A stretch of DNA of 36,495 nucleotides, taken from contig JACVTC010000161.1 in NCBI GenBank assembly GCA_016946835.1, forward strand, positions 322,501 to 358,995. The letters are read 5' to 3'. The stretch comes from Neocallimastix lanati (nom. inval.) (Eukaryota > Neocallimastigomycota > Neocallimastigomycetes > Neocallimastigales > Neocallimastigaceae). Both the position numbers and the translations under genes were made by a program. The notes below the pieces were generated by a model, which was given only the letters and a program-made list of their open reading frames with translations, ran no database searches and had not been told where the DNA came from. Shown in pieces: positions 24,638 through 34,850 of this stretch; the first letter of the stretch is position 1; each line of letters opens with the position of its first letter.

Positions 24638-24735
24638 TGATGTTAAGTTGGGTGATTTTATAGGAGGGGACGTATTCATCTACCTCCCCTACTTGCATAA
24701 AATCTAAATTTGGTCAAGATATTATCTCTCCTACT
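24638..24735 (+). repeat. Right copy of 98-bp direct repeat, part of copy 2 coding sequence
   Basis: Directly follows the copy 1 poly(A) tail. In the frame of copy 2 it reads through residues such as SPTCIKSKFGQDIISPT into KQLDRWAEYYKDLAS. These align with SPVKDKNGKLATST and KEQLEVWHNHYKKLAS of copy 1. So it belongs to the older element rather than to a shared 5' UTR. Confidence 0.75.
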
Positions 24736-27402
24736 AAACAATTAGATAGATGGGCTGAATATTATAAAGATCTAGCTTCTGATCCCTCAGGTCACAGCCT
24801 TAATTGTAACTTCTGGATCCATGCTTTAAGGAATATTAGTCTTAGATCCTCTACCTGGAATATCAACGATTCCATTACGATTGACGATATTAAAAAAACA
24901 ATTTCATCTATGAAAAACAACAAAGCACCCGGCCCCGATGGTATCCCGATTGAATTCTACAAAGCTCTGTTTTGCAATGAAGAATTACTAGAAACACATC
25001 CTGCTGCTGGAAAATGTCTTAAATTGATTTTTAATAAAATATGGAATGGGTCTTTTCCTAAAAAATGGAACTCAGCTTCTATTGTATCAATCCCTAAGAA
25101 AGGTGACCTATCAGATTGTAGTAATTATCGAGGTATTTCTCTCATTAATGTTGGACTGAAAATCATTTCAAAAATTGTAACAGATAGAATATCTTCTTAC
25201 GCACTCTCACACAATTTCATTAGACCTGAACAATTTGGCTTTCGCAACCGTGAAGAATGCATTAGTTTATTCATTTCCGTTAGAGAAATATGCCAAAGAA
25301 GAAAATTTCAAGGAAAATTCACATATTTTAGCCTTTTTAGATCTTAAAAAAAGCTTATGATTCAGTTCCTATTTTTAACATTCTTACTAAATTATATCAT
25401 TATGGCGTACGTGGTAAATGTTTTGATTTTTCTTTGTAATTTATATACTTCATCTAAAGCTCGTGCTCGATTTGCTTCAATGTTATCAAATGAATTTCCT
25501 ATTAAAAGAGGTGTTCGTCAAGGTTGTCCATTATCTCCAATTTTATTCAATTTATTCATCAATGATATATTAAAATGACTGTGAAAAGTATGGTGTTAAT
25601 ATTGGAAGAAAAAAGTGTTGTGGTGGACTCTTTGCTGATGATGTTGTTCTCATTGCTCCAAGTGCAAAAAAAATTTAGAAAAATTACTAAAAAAAGGTAC
25701 ATAAATGGGCTAATTTAAATGAAATGACTTTTGGTATTGAAAAATGTGCAACTATGGTTATAAAACCAATGAACTTCCAATCTCCTCCAAACTATAGTGA
25801 CCCAACCTTCTATTTAGGAATGAATGCTATTCCTAAAGTTTCTAGTTATGTCTATCTTGGTATTCCTTTTTCTGATGATCTCCTACTAGAACACATTATA
25901 TCTCACATGCATTTTAAAGTTAGAAAATCCCTTCTTTCATTTACACGTTTCTTCTCAAATAAACTTATCCCTATTGCATACAAGAAAAAAAGTTCTTCAA
26001 TCCTTTGTTATTAGTAAAGTAATTTATTATTCTCCTTTACTTGGTTCAAACAAATCTAGAACGGCTAGAATTCAAACATTAATTAATACTGGTCTATTTT
26101 GGTGTATCGGTTCCTTCTCTAAAAATGGTAAAACAAATACAGAAAACAATGACTATATTAGACATAATTCAACAATGAGTACTTATGCTTTATCTCGAGA
26201 TCTAAGCATCCCTCCTATTGCTGGTATCTGCGCAGCCTTACAGATTAAATCATTTTGCAAAATGGAGTAAATCAAACTGTATCATAAAGGATCTTATTAA
26301 ATCTATTCCCAAAATGCCTTATTATTCCTTGGACTAAAGAATCTAGAACACTATATAAAAAAAAATCAAAAAATATAAATGTGTAAAATATGAAGATATT
26401 ATAGAACGTTACTGGAAATCAGTTTCCAGATTTCAAGGTATTAAAGGTCAAAACTACGATAGTAACAAGTTCTCAAACAATAAAGCTATAATAATGCTTA
26501 GCTTAAAATATCCCCAATTCAACTTAGGATTTTCGTGGATTATACGTTTACGCTGTGGTTATAAATACAATACTACTTATTGCTATTAGAATGGGTAGAG
26601 TTTCAGAAGATTGTCCAAAGTCCTGCCCCTGTTGTGGTGAATGTAATCAATCTTTTTGAACATTGGATTTTTAAATGCGATGCTCTTGCATCTTTTAGAT
26701 GGAATTCTTTAAATTTCATCGATGATCTCTATGTTTTATTCCTTAGGAAGATTAGAAGCGTTTAATCCTCTTTCTTCCTATGACTCTATTTCTGATTTTG
26801 AAGATTATATCAAATCATTATATATACTTGTTCCTTCTTGGTGGGAACTTTAGTTTTAAATGAACTACATTTCGATAGTGGGGAACAGAGACATTTAAAT
26901 GAACTACTTTTCAAAAGGTTCATCTGAGTCACCTGTTCCAAAAAATTGTGGGCTTGGCGGAATTCTTAACAAGTGCAATACCTATCATTAGTAGTTCGTT
27001 TGAGCTATTATTTGATAGGTATTTGCAAAATACCAAACTTATCCAAGAGCGTCGACGTCGTACTGATAAGGCATCAATGATAATACAGGATCGTCATCTA
27101 TTGCTACGAAGGATGAATCTCTCCCTAGTAGTTTAATAAATGATGAGTCCGGGGAGAGTTTAGTGGACACCACACTATCTATTTTAAAGATGTTACTTCT
27201 AGGTTTTATTTCTTTTTTATTTGATAGGAAGGGAAAAATTCCCGCATAGTACAAATTGCCGAAATACATAGTATTTTCGAGCTTTTTTATTTTTTTTTTT
27301 TATTTTTTAATTTTTTATTTTTAATTTCAAATGTACTTTTCACCTACATGTATTTTTTAAAATAAAATTTAATAAAGTTTTGGAAGTGTATTCTCTTCCC
27401 TG

Positions 27403-27434
<32 letters not shown>
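24638..27434 (+). pseudogene. 5'-truncated non-LTR retrotransposon, frameshifted (copy 2)
   Basis: Decayed relative of copy 1, beginning just upstream of the reverse transcriptase and ending in a 29-nt poly(A) run (27406-27434) after AATAAA. It is open from 24664 to ~25344 (APGPDGIPIEFYK, IPKKGDLSDCSNYRG, RPEQFGFR). It then shifts frame before LDLKKAYDSVP and returns at ~25430 for GVRQGCPLSP. FADD is intact at ~25635 but lies after another shift. MTFGIEKCATMVIKP starts at 25724, with an A-run shift at ~25985. The zinc finger (CPKSCPCCG ... HWIFKC) is at 26605-26680, and C-terminal residues extend to ~27136. Protein identity to copy 1 is moderate, so it belongs to a different subfamily. It was the target of the copy 1 insertion. 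Confidence 0.88.
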
Positions 27435-27439
<5 letters not shown>

Positions 27440-28758
27440 GGACAAGCAGGATATAACTTTTTATTTTCTCATTCGGATCTACTGAATCGATTTGCTGAAA
27501 CATTATCGTGAAACAAACTTCTGATCTTACTCAAACATACATAGTTTTGGAATAATGAATACTGTGGGGTAAATTTATTTATTTGAGGAATTTAATCCTA
27601 ATAATCATCATCATCATCTTACTTGGAATAAGTAATGTATTATCCTATTTACTAATTGGAAGAAATTCAAAACACGAGGCTTGATATGATATGAAAAAAT
27701 AATAAATAAAGCTCCTTGGCCCCTGATGATATTCCCATTCCCAATTGAATTTTTTTTTTTTTTTTTTTGAAAGCCTTTCTTTTAATGAATCTTGATTGAT
27801 CTGAAATTCAAGACGCTTCTCCAAAATGTTCACTACTCGAATCGGATGATGCTAAAATAACTTTAAAACTTTCATTTATTTAAACAAAATCCAGGGGGGG
27901 ATGGTGATTTCCTTGAAGTGTGGAATTCGGCTTCTATAATATCAATTCCAAAACAAAAAAAAAAAAAAAAAAAAGGAAGATCTTTCGGATTGTAATAAAT
28001 TATCATGGTATTTCTCTCTTATTAATGTTGGACTTTTAAAAATTATTTCAAAGATGGTTAACTAATAGTTTTGCTAAATATGCCATGCCTTAGCCCAATA
28101 AATTTGTTAGACCTGAACAGAACAATTTGGATTTTTAGAAATAAAGAAGAATGTATCGTATCAGTTTTTATATATATATATATATATATATTTCAATGAG
28201 AGAAATATGTCATGGAAGAAGAAAATTTCAAGAAAATTTTTACTTTTTTTTTTGGATTTTTCTTGATTTTTCTTGATTTTTCTTGATCTTAAAAAAAGCC
28301 TATGATTCAGTTACCTATCTTTAATATATTTTGACTAAAATTATATAACTTTGTTAGGAATTAGAGGGTAAATATCATCTGTTTTTTAAAAGGAACCTTT
28401 TATCTATCCTCTAAAGCTCATGCTTTTTTTTTTTTTTTTAAAAGGTAATCTTTTAGAAGAATTTTTGATTAATCGTGGTTTATTCGACAAGGATATACCC
28501 TCTATCTCCTTTTTTTTTTTTTTTTTTTTTTTTTATTTTTTTTTTATTCAATTTTAGTTCATTAATGATGGATGTACTGGATAATTTTGTGATTAAATAG
28601 GGTTTATAGATTGAGATTCCCCGTATGGTTGTGGTGGTGGACTTTTTGTCCCCGGATGGTATTGTTTTTTTAGTTGCTCCAATCGAAACAAGCGCTCTTA
28701 AAAGAAAAAATTTTAAATAAAAAGTTCATGAATGGGCTATTAAAAAAAAAAATGAAAT

Positions 28759-28794
<36 letters not shown>

Positions 28795-29196
28795 GAATGA
28801 ATAAGTATGCTACTCTTTGTTGTAAAAAAAAAAAAACCGATTAACTTTTTGTTAAAACCAGATAAATTACGAAAGACAAGATCTATCTTTCTTTAGTGGT
28901 AGTAACAAATTTTTACTTAAAAACTGACCACTATACTCTTTTATCTTGATATTCCTTTTTTTGTGATGAATCTTTTATATCATTTGAAACCTATACAATT
29001 CAAATGAAACAGTCATTTTTAATTTAAATGTCAAAATTAAATTTCGTATACTTTCGATTTTCTTATTATTAATAAATTCTATATTCCTCTTCCATTGAAG
29101 AAATATTGTTATTTGCTCTAATTTCCTTTATTCTTAGTCTTGTTTTATAAATATGCTCCTCTCTTCAGTTCAAATAAGAGCAGAGACTCTAAAGCT

Positions 29197-29241
<45 letters not shown>

Positions 29242-29605
29242 TAATAGAGGACTTTATTTGGAGTTTATGGATTTAAATTTTAAAAAATCTCGTTAATTTT
29301 CTTTATGTTAGTCTCTTAATGATTATTACTCCTGAATTGAGAAATACCACCCTTTTTTTTTTCAGCTATCTATCGGTGCTTTTATCTCAATTACGCTGCT
29401 ATTAGAAAATGGAAAAAAAAACTTCATCATGTATTATTAATCATCTCTCCATCACTAATAATCGTCCTACTTATGTCACATTACCCTCATGGACTAAAGA
29501 CTCAAGAACTTTAAATAAGAAAAATTAAATGATTAAAAAAAAAAAACAAAGTGAAATAAAAAAAGTTTTTATTGGGAAAGAGATGTCTTCAAACCCCCTC
29601 AAAAA

Positions 29606-29638
<33 letters not shown>

Positions 29639-30060
29639 AATTATTTACAAGGAGCATGATTTTGGAATTCATTTCAGAAATGAAAAAAACTTCTAACATG
29701 TCAAATATCCTAAGGATCAGTTGGAAATTCTTTTTGAATTTCTCGAATGAGGGAGGGGGGTGAACTTTTTTTAATTTGACATGAACATTTTTTCCATTAA
29801 AAGGAATAAAATCGTCTTCGAGAACTCCGAGAACTCCGAGAAGATTGCCCTAAAATGTAAAATGTTTGCCCTTATGTCTTTTGTCTTTGTGGTGGTGGTG
29901 TTAAGTATACCTAGCTTTTTTTTTTTTTTTTTTTCATTGGATCTTGGATCTTGGATCTTTGCCCGCAAAAGAATTGTGTAAAAATTTACAGAAATAAATT
30001 CTATCTCTTTCCCTTTTCTATTTCTAGATGATCTCTTTTTTTTTTTTTTTTTTGAAGTTT
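27435..30060 (+). pseudogene. Heavily decayed non-LTR retrotransposon (copy 3)
   Basis: Starts directly after the copy 2 poly(A). Recognisable pieces occur in order but in shifting frames: DLLNRFAE (~27478), APGPDG-like (~27712), WNSASIISIPK (~27919), SDCN ... GISLINVG (~27985), PEQ-FGF (~28110), LDLKKAYDSV (~28284), IRQGYTL (~28485), a ruined FADD (~28640), SNKSRDSKAQ (~29173), TKDSRTLNKK (~29492), FYWERD (~29568), then CLCGGG and HWILD zinc-finger remnants (~29885-29945). Long A or T runs interrupt the coding sequence at 27747-27768, 27954-27974, 28510-28534, 28760-28793, 29199-29239 and 29610-29636. The exact 3' end is uncertain because no clear tail is visible. Confidence 0.75.
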
Positions 30061-30104
30061 GCCATGATGCCATGATAATTGAACAAAAATCCTTAAATGG
30101 TTCT

Positions 30105-30285
30105 TTGTTTGGATTCTGAAAAGGATTATGATAAATAAATATTTTTATTAATTTATATTGAGTGCTTTTCTTCTTCTTCTTTTCTTCTTTGGCGGGCGTT
30201 CAATATATATGAAAAAAAAAAAATTAAAATTAAAGTTAATGATGGGGGAACAAAGACAATTTTATTTCACTGGATCATTAATGTA

Positions 30286-30318
<33 letters not shown>

Positions 30319-31082
30319 TTAATAAAAATTTGGGATAACGATTGGAACTTCAATTGGTGATAAACGTTGTTGTTGTTGTTGTGGTGGTGGTGGTGGGAGG
30401 TCTCTTTTGCTGATGATATTGTTTGTTTATGTGATGTGCTCCGACTTCATGATCCTAACTTAAGAAATTTGTTTAAAATTTGCGCCAGTAAAGTAGGGCC
30501 TAGAAATAATGAAAAAAGCAATTTGGTATCCATAAATGTTACCAGTTTAGTAGTACCTGAAAAAAGTTTCAAGATTTCTCAATAAAAAAGTAATCCTACT
30601 TTTTTTTTTTATCTTTCAAGTCAAGAGTTACCTAAAAAATGAATTGCCTATACCTACGTACGTAGGTGTACCGTTTTTCAAATGATTTAGAATTGAAACT
30701 GATTCCATATGCAGAGAATTGAATAATAAAGTAAGAAAAGCAACTTTATTCTATAAAAGGATTTCTTAAATAAGAATCCTCATATTTCCTATTCCTTATA
30801 TAAAAAAAAAAAATTGTTATTTTCAGCTATAGTAAATTGGACAAGTTTCATATTAGGCACTTCTACTTGGATCTAACAAAGAAAGAACGAGAAGGAGACA
30901 GAGACATTAGTTAATTCAGGATTATTAACTAGATTAAAGGATTTTTCTAAAATGGGGAAATAGATTTTTACTTTTCCCTTTTTTTTTTTTATTGTGTTTC
31001 TAAAAAAACTTAACCTTCCGTTCCTCCTCCTCCTCTTTTTTTTTGGCGAAATAAGCGATTGCTTAGGTAAAGTAAAGTGTTT

Positions 31083-31117
<35 letters not shown>

Positions 31118-31346
31118 GGGAAAAAAATTGGAAAAAAAAAAAAAAACTCTTGCATAAAGAAATAAGTAAATATATGAAAAGAAATACACGAAACGAATGA
31201 ATATAGAAAAAAGAGGCATGTAAGAAAAATGATTCTATTTTTTATAAATTTTTAAAATTAATTAATAATTTTGATAAACATCATCGATTACAAAAAACTA
31301 CAATAAGTAATTATACCAAATATTCAGTGTGAAATTTTGATAAAGG

Positions 31347-31389
<43 letters not shown>
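30105..31389 (+). pseudogene. Heavily decayed, 5'-truncated non-LTR retrotransposon (copy 4)
   Basis: Begins at a decayed LDLKKAYD-like stretch (~30112). It continues with LGITIGTSIGD (~30330), an expanded CCGG segment running into SLFADDIVCL-like codons (30366-30440), NPTF ... YLSSQELP (~30591) and TYVGVPF (~30652). ELNNKVRKATLFYKR (~30717), GSNKERTRR (~30868) and a basic stretch near 31150-31200 follow. The same order occurs in copies 1 and 2. A 43-nt A run at 31347-31389 is a possible tail. Frames are broken by point changes and by homopolymers such as 30291-30317 and 31082-31114. Confidence 0.65.
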
Positions 31390-31391
<2 letters not shown>

Positions 31392-31714
31392 ATAGATAAA
31401 GGAAAAGAATTCATGAAAATAAAACTGGAAAAAAAAATATAGAAAAAAGAAATAATGAAAGTAGAATTGGAAAAAGGAAAAAAAAGATAGAAAAAGAAAA
31501 AAAAAAAACTATGAATTAATGAAAATAGTATTGAAAATGAAAAAAAAAAATAATAAAAAAAATAATATGAACCATTTGAGCCAGTTGAAGATGAATAATT
31601 ACTTGGTTGGTCTTTATTATAACTAGTTTGTCCTATCAAAATGATGAATAAGGCCATCGGGAATATCAGCGGATTCAATACTTATAGTCCGAGGGTAGCC
31701 ATGCTGCAAAAACG

Positions 31715-31756
<42 letters not shown>
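31390..31756. other. A-rich segment ending in a GC-richer patch and 40-nt poly(A)
   Basis: 31390-31560 is A/G-rich. 31570-31716 has near-normal composition and is followed by an A run at 31717-31756, so it looks like the 3' end of another polyadenylated insertion or of copy 4. On the minus strand a frame from ATG 31654 reads MALFIILIGQTSYNKDQP and continues Ser/Asn/Gly-rich before dissolving into Phe/Tyr from the A runs. That could be a secreted-protein fragment or chance. I cannot choose between these. Confidence 0.4.
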
Positions 31757-31757
<1 letters not shown>

Positions 31758-32160
31758 AGATATATATTACTAAAATAAAGCGAAATAACATTGTAGCTAA
31801 TGATAAATTTTCAAGTATTTAAATCGTAATATACTTATTATTTATTTGTTTGATATTGTTCAAATATTTATATATAAAATTTATTGTTTTTGTTGATATT
31901 AAATAGTTAAATATTTATTGTTAATATTATACTAAAAATCACTTTATTTTATACTTTTGTATTATTATTCTGAAATATTAGTAAATATATTTTTAAAATA
32001 TAAATATCTATACTTTCATAATTTTAGTTTTGTTAATCATTATAACTATATAAGTTTATTAGTACAAATATATTTAATTTTAAATATATAAACTATACAT
32101 ATATTTATACTGTCCATTTAAATGATTGCACAATAAAATATAAACTATAAATTAATTTTA
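31757..32160. other. AT-rich non-coding stretch
   Basis: No gene, long homopolymer or clear repeat is visible. The texture differs from the left half of the window: mixed ATAT/TTTA words rather than long A and T runs. Confidence 0.7.
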
Positions 32161-32262
32161 ATATTATTTATTAATAAATACTCTTATTTTATTTTTTATT
32201 ATTTATTAATAAATACTCTTATTATTATTTATTTTTTATCATTATATATTATTTATTATTTA
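32161..32262. repeat. Dispersed fragment of the 40-bp minisatellite
   Basis: Two copies of TATTTATTAATAAATACTCTT-type sequence with the same palindrome and CTCTT junction as the array at 1-1987, at about 32164-32185 and 32200-32221, followed by TTATTATTTATTTTT. The two sites are some 30 kb apart. Confidence 0.85.
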
Positions 32263-32575
32263 TTTTTATTATTGTTAAAAGTCTTGGAATTTATTATTAG
32301 TTAATTATGTCAACTTTATTTTTATGTTTTATACTCAATAATTACTCAAGAATTACTCAAAAGTATAATACGTGCCTTATACGTTTAATTTAATACAATA
32401 TGTGCCAATACATTATAGATACATTTGACGAATGGGGAGAGTGCATTTCGAAAATTTGTATTTTGTTGTATGGCTTAATTATTTTAATTTTAAGCCACTT
32501 AATTTTATTAAAATTTTAATGAATAATAATTAATTAATTAAATAAATAAAATTACAATTCTCAAAAATTTTCAAA

Positions 32576-32591
32576 CACGTAATCTTACGTG
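32576..32591. repeat. Short perfect inverted repeat
   Basis: CACGTAA and TTACGTG separated by TC. It sits in a less AT-rich patch (32570-32800) upstream of the MULE-like remnant, together with repeated GGCG words. It may be part of a transposon terminal region. Confidence 0.6.
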
Positions 32592-32725
32592 GGGCGTATA
32601 TCTAATTGTATCATATTTTTGTGGCTTTTTTCTACAATTTTTTAAAAGCTATATATTCACAATATGGCGTGAATAATAAATGCGGTGATATTTTATGACG
32701 AAAATTTATAAGCCATCAAGAATTT

Positions 32726-32770
32726 GGCGAAATTCAACTGGACGAAATTCAACTTTTGGCGAAATACAGC
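32726..32770 (+). repeat. GGCGAAATTCAACT triple repeat, possible transposon subterminal repeat
   Basis: Three spaced copies: GGCGAAATTCAACT (32726), GGACGAAATTCAACT (32740) and GGCGAAATACAGC (32758). They lie about 560 bp upstream of the MULE-like reading frame at 33326. Repeats of this kind often sit inside the termini of Mutator-like elements, so they may mark that element's left end. No matching inverted copy was found to the right. Confidence 0.5.
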
Positions 32771-32808
32771 ACTTCAATAAATAATAATTAGGTTAGGTAT
32801 TTCTATTT

Positions 32809-33110
32809 AACATTGAAAAATAAAATAAAAAATAAATAAACATTTTATTTTTTAATGCTTAAAAAATAAAATAAAAATAAGAAATAAGAAAACTTTTTTT
32901 TAAACATTGAAAAATAAAATAAAAATAAATACACATTTTATTTTTTAATGCTTAAAAAATAAAATAAAAATAAATTAACATTTTATTTTTTAATGCTTAA
33001 AAAATAAAAAATAATAAGAAATAAGAAAACTTCTTTTTTAAACATTAAAAAAATAAAATAAAAATAAATAAAAATTTATTTTCTAAGCATTAAAAAATAA
33101 AAAAAATAAA
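32809..33110. repeat. AT-rich repeat block with three copies of a 14-bp hairpin
   Basis: ATTTTATTTTTTAA and TTAAAAAATAAAAT flank a TGC loop perfectly at 32842-32872 and 32935-32965, and nearly perfectly at 32980-33010. A weaker version lies near 33074-33100. Between them, TTAAACATTGAAAAATAAAATAAA and AAGAAATAAGAAAACTT recur. The block may be a decayed tandem array of a small hairpin element. Confidence 0.75.
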
Positions 33111-33325
33111 ATAAAAAAAAAAAATAAAAAATAAAAATAAAAATAAATAAATAAAATAGTAAATAAAAAAAATAATAAATAATTAATAATTAAATAATTA
33201 TTTAAATAATTATATAATTAATTAAAAAAAGGTTTATTATTTTAAATATTAAAAAAAAAAAAAAAGTTTCAAAGCATTTAAAAGTATATTTATTAAAATA
33301 TTTTATTGAAAAATTTTAATTATTA
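33111..33325. other. A/T-rich leader of the MULE-like remnant
   Basis: AAATA/AATAAT words and one A run (33250-33265). No gene is visible. Confidence 0.6.
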
Positions 33326-33959
33326 ATGGAAGACAATATAGAAATTGTAATAAGTGAAACAAATCGAGGAAATGAACAAATTATTATTAATAAAAAACAC
33401 AAATTTAATTTTTCATTTCAAACGAAAGATAAATCAAAAATTTATTGATACACTGAATATAAGACTTTAAATAAATGTAAATCTTTAATTATTTTAAATG
33501 ATAAAAAGGAGGTTTTAAAATATGAAAGTTTACATAACCATCTCGAAAAAGAAATTGATGTGTCTATATCAGTATCAAAGCATAAAATTAAGGAAGAAAT
33601 TAAGAAAAAATTCAATTCTTATGGATATAAAACCTAAACATATATTTAATGCCGTTTCTCAAGAAATGGGACTTATATGTCCCGAATATAGTACAATTAG
33701 ATCCCAAATAATAAGAAATATAAATAAACAATTTCCTCCAAACATAAAAAGTTTTGATGATATTCCCATTGAATCAGAATATTATAAAACGAAAAGAAAT
33801 GAAAATTTTATGATATTTAAAAATACTGATCTAATAATCTTTCAATCACCATTCCAAGCATATTTATTTTCGAATTATCATAAAAATATATTTGCGGACG
33901 GTACATTTTATGCAGCACCGAAATTTAGTTATCAGTTATTTATAACAAGAATAGTTTAA
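33326..33959 (+). pseudogene. FLYWCH-MULE-type transposase fragment, broken
   Basis: The frame from ATG 33326 reads KFNFSFQTKDKSKIY, then TGA (33446-33448) where a FLYWCH zinc finger expects Trp. It continues YTEYKTLNKCKSLIIL and LKYESLHNHLEKE, matching the Cys and His-x-His end of that finger. A one-base shift near the A run at ~33603-33609 leads to a second frame: NAVSQEMG, SFDDIPIESEYYKT and IFADGTFYAAPKFSYQLF. The last is the start of a Mutator-like DDE domain, with D in ADGTF. The frame stops at 33957 inside a tandem repeat, so most of the catalytic domain is missing. The ATG at 33522 in the second frame is not a true start. Confidence 0.8.
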
Positions 33960-34262
33960 ATAATAATTAAATAATCTTAATTTAAAAAAATGCTAGAAAA
34001 ATACAAATTTATTTATTTTAAATTTATATTTATAATCGTTTAAATAATAATTAAATAATCTTAATTTAAAAAAATGCTAGAAAAAATATAAATTTATTTA
34101 TTTTAAATTTATATTTATAATCGTTTAAATAATAATTAAATAATCTTAATTTAAAAAAATGCTAGAAAAATATAAATTTATTTATTTTAAATTTATATTT
34201 ATAATCGTTTAAATAATAATCTTAATTTAAAAAAATGCTAGAAAAATACAAATTTATTTACC
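33954..34262. repeat. Tandem repeat, 84-85-bp unit, ~3.6 copies
   Basis: Units start GTTTAAATAATAATTAAA at 33954, 34038, 34123 and 34207 and contain AAAAAAATGCTAGAAAAATA. The last unit has an 8-bp deletion and is incomplete. The stop codon of the transposase remnant lies in the first unit, so the repeat marks the break point of that gene. Confidence 0.93.
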
Positions 34263-34360
34263 TATTGTGTTTATTTAATAATCTTAATAGAAATTATCTT
34301 TTAGTTATTTTTATTAAGTAATTTATAACTAAAACCGATTTATTTGATACTAGTTAAAAT

Positions 34361-34490
34361 TTTATTGATATCAATATCAATATTATATAATTATAAATTT
34401 ATTAATATCAATATCAATATTATATAATTAAAAATTTTATTAATATCAATATCAATATTATATAATTATAAATTTTATTAATATCAATAT
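34361..34490. repeat. Tandem repeat, 37-39-bp unit, ~3.5 copies
   Basis: ATATCAATATCAATATTAT recurs at 34368, 34405 and 34444, with a partial copy at 34481, each followed by ATAATTATAAATTTTATT. Confidence 0.92.
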
Positions 34491-34850
34491 ACTTTTCAAA
34501 ATTAATTATGTTATTAAAAATATTAAATTCAATAAAAGATTTTTATTATTTTATTAAAATTCTAATTGTTATAATTATATTTTAATAATAATTGATTCAT
34601 ATTGATCAAACATTATAAATATTACTACGCAAATAATTAATTATTTTAATAGGATCAATTATTCAACTCTTATTGTTTTAATTTTTAATTCTTATATTAT
34701 TTAAATTAATATATATATATATATCGTTTATGAAAATATGAATTATAAATAATTAAAATTATTTACTTTCATTTAAATTTTTTTATTTACTATAATAAAA
34801 TATAATAATTAAAAGACAAACGTTATGTATAACTAAATTTTTTTTTTTTT
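34491..34850. other. AT-rich non-coding stretch
   Basis: No gene or clear repeat is visible apart from a short (AT)n near 34710-34725. Confidence 0.65.

Noticed and set aside
24638-24735. 98-bp repeat as a shared LINE 5' UTR, making copy 2 a chimera
   Set aside because: The segment is in frame with, and aligns to, reverse-transcriptase coding sequence, so target-site duplication explains it better; kept as the alternative to test.
33522-33959. A separate 145-residue gene starting at ATG 33522
   Set aside because: The first ~25 residues are an out-of-frame reading of the FLYWCH segment; the true gene starts at 33326 with a frameshift in between.
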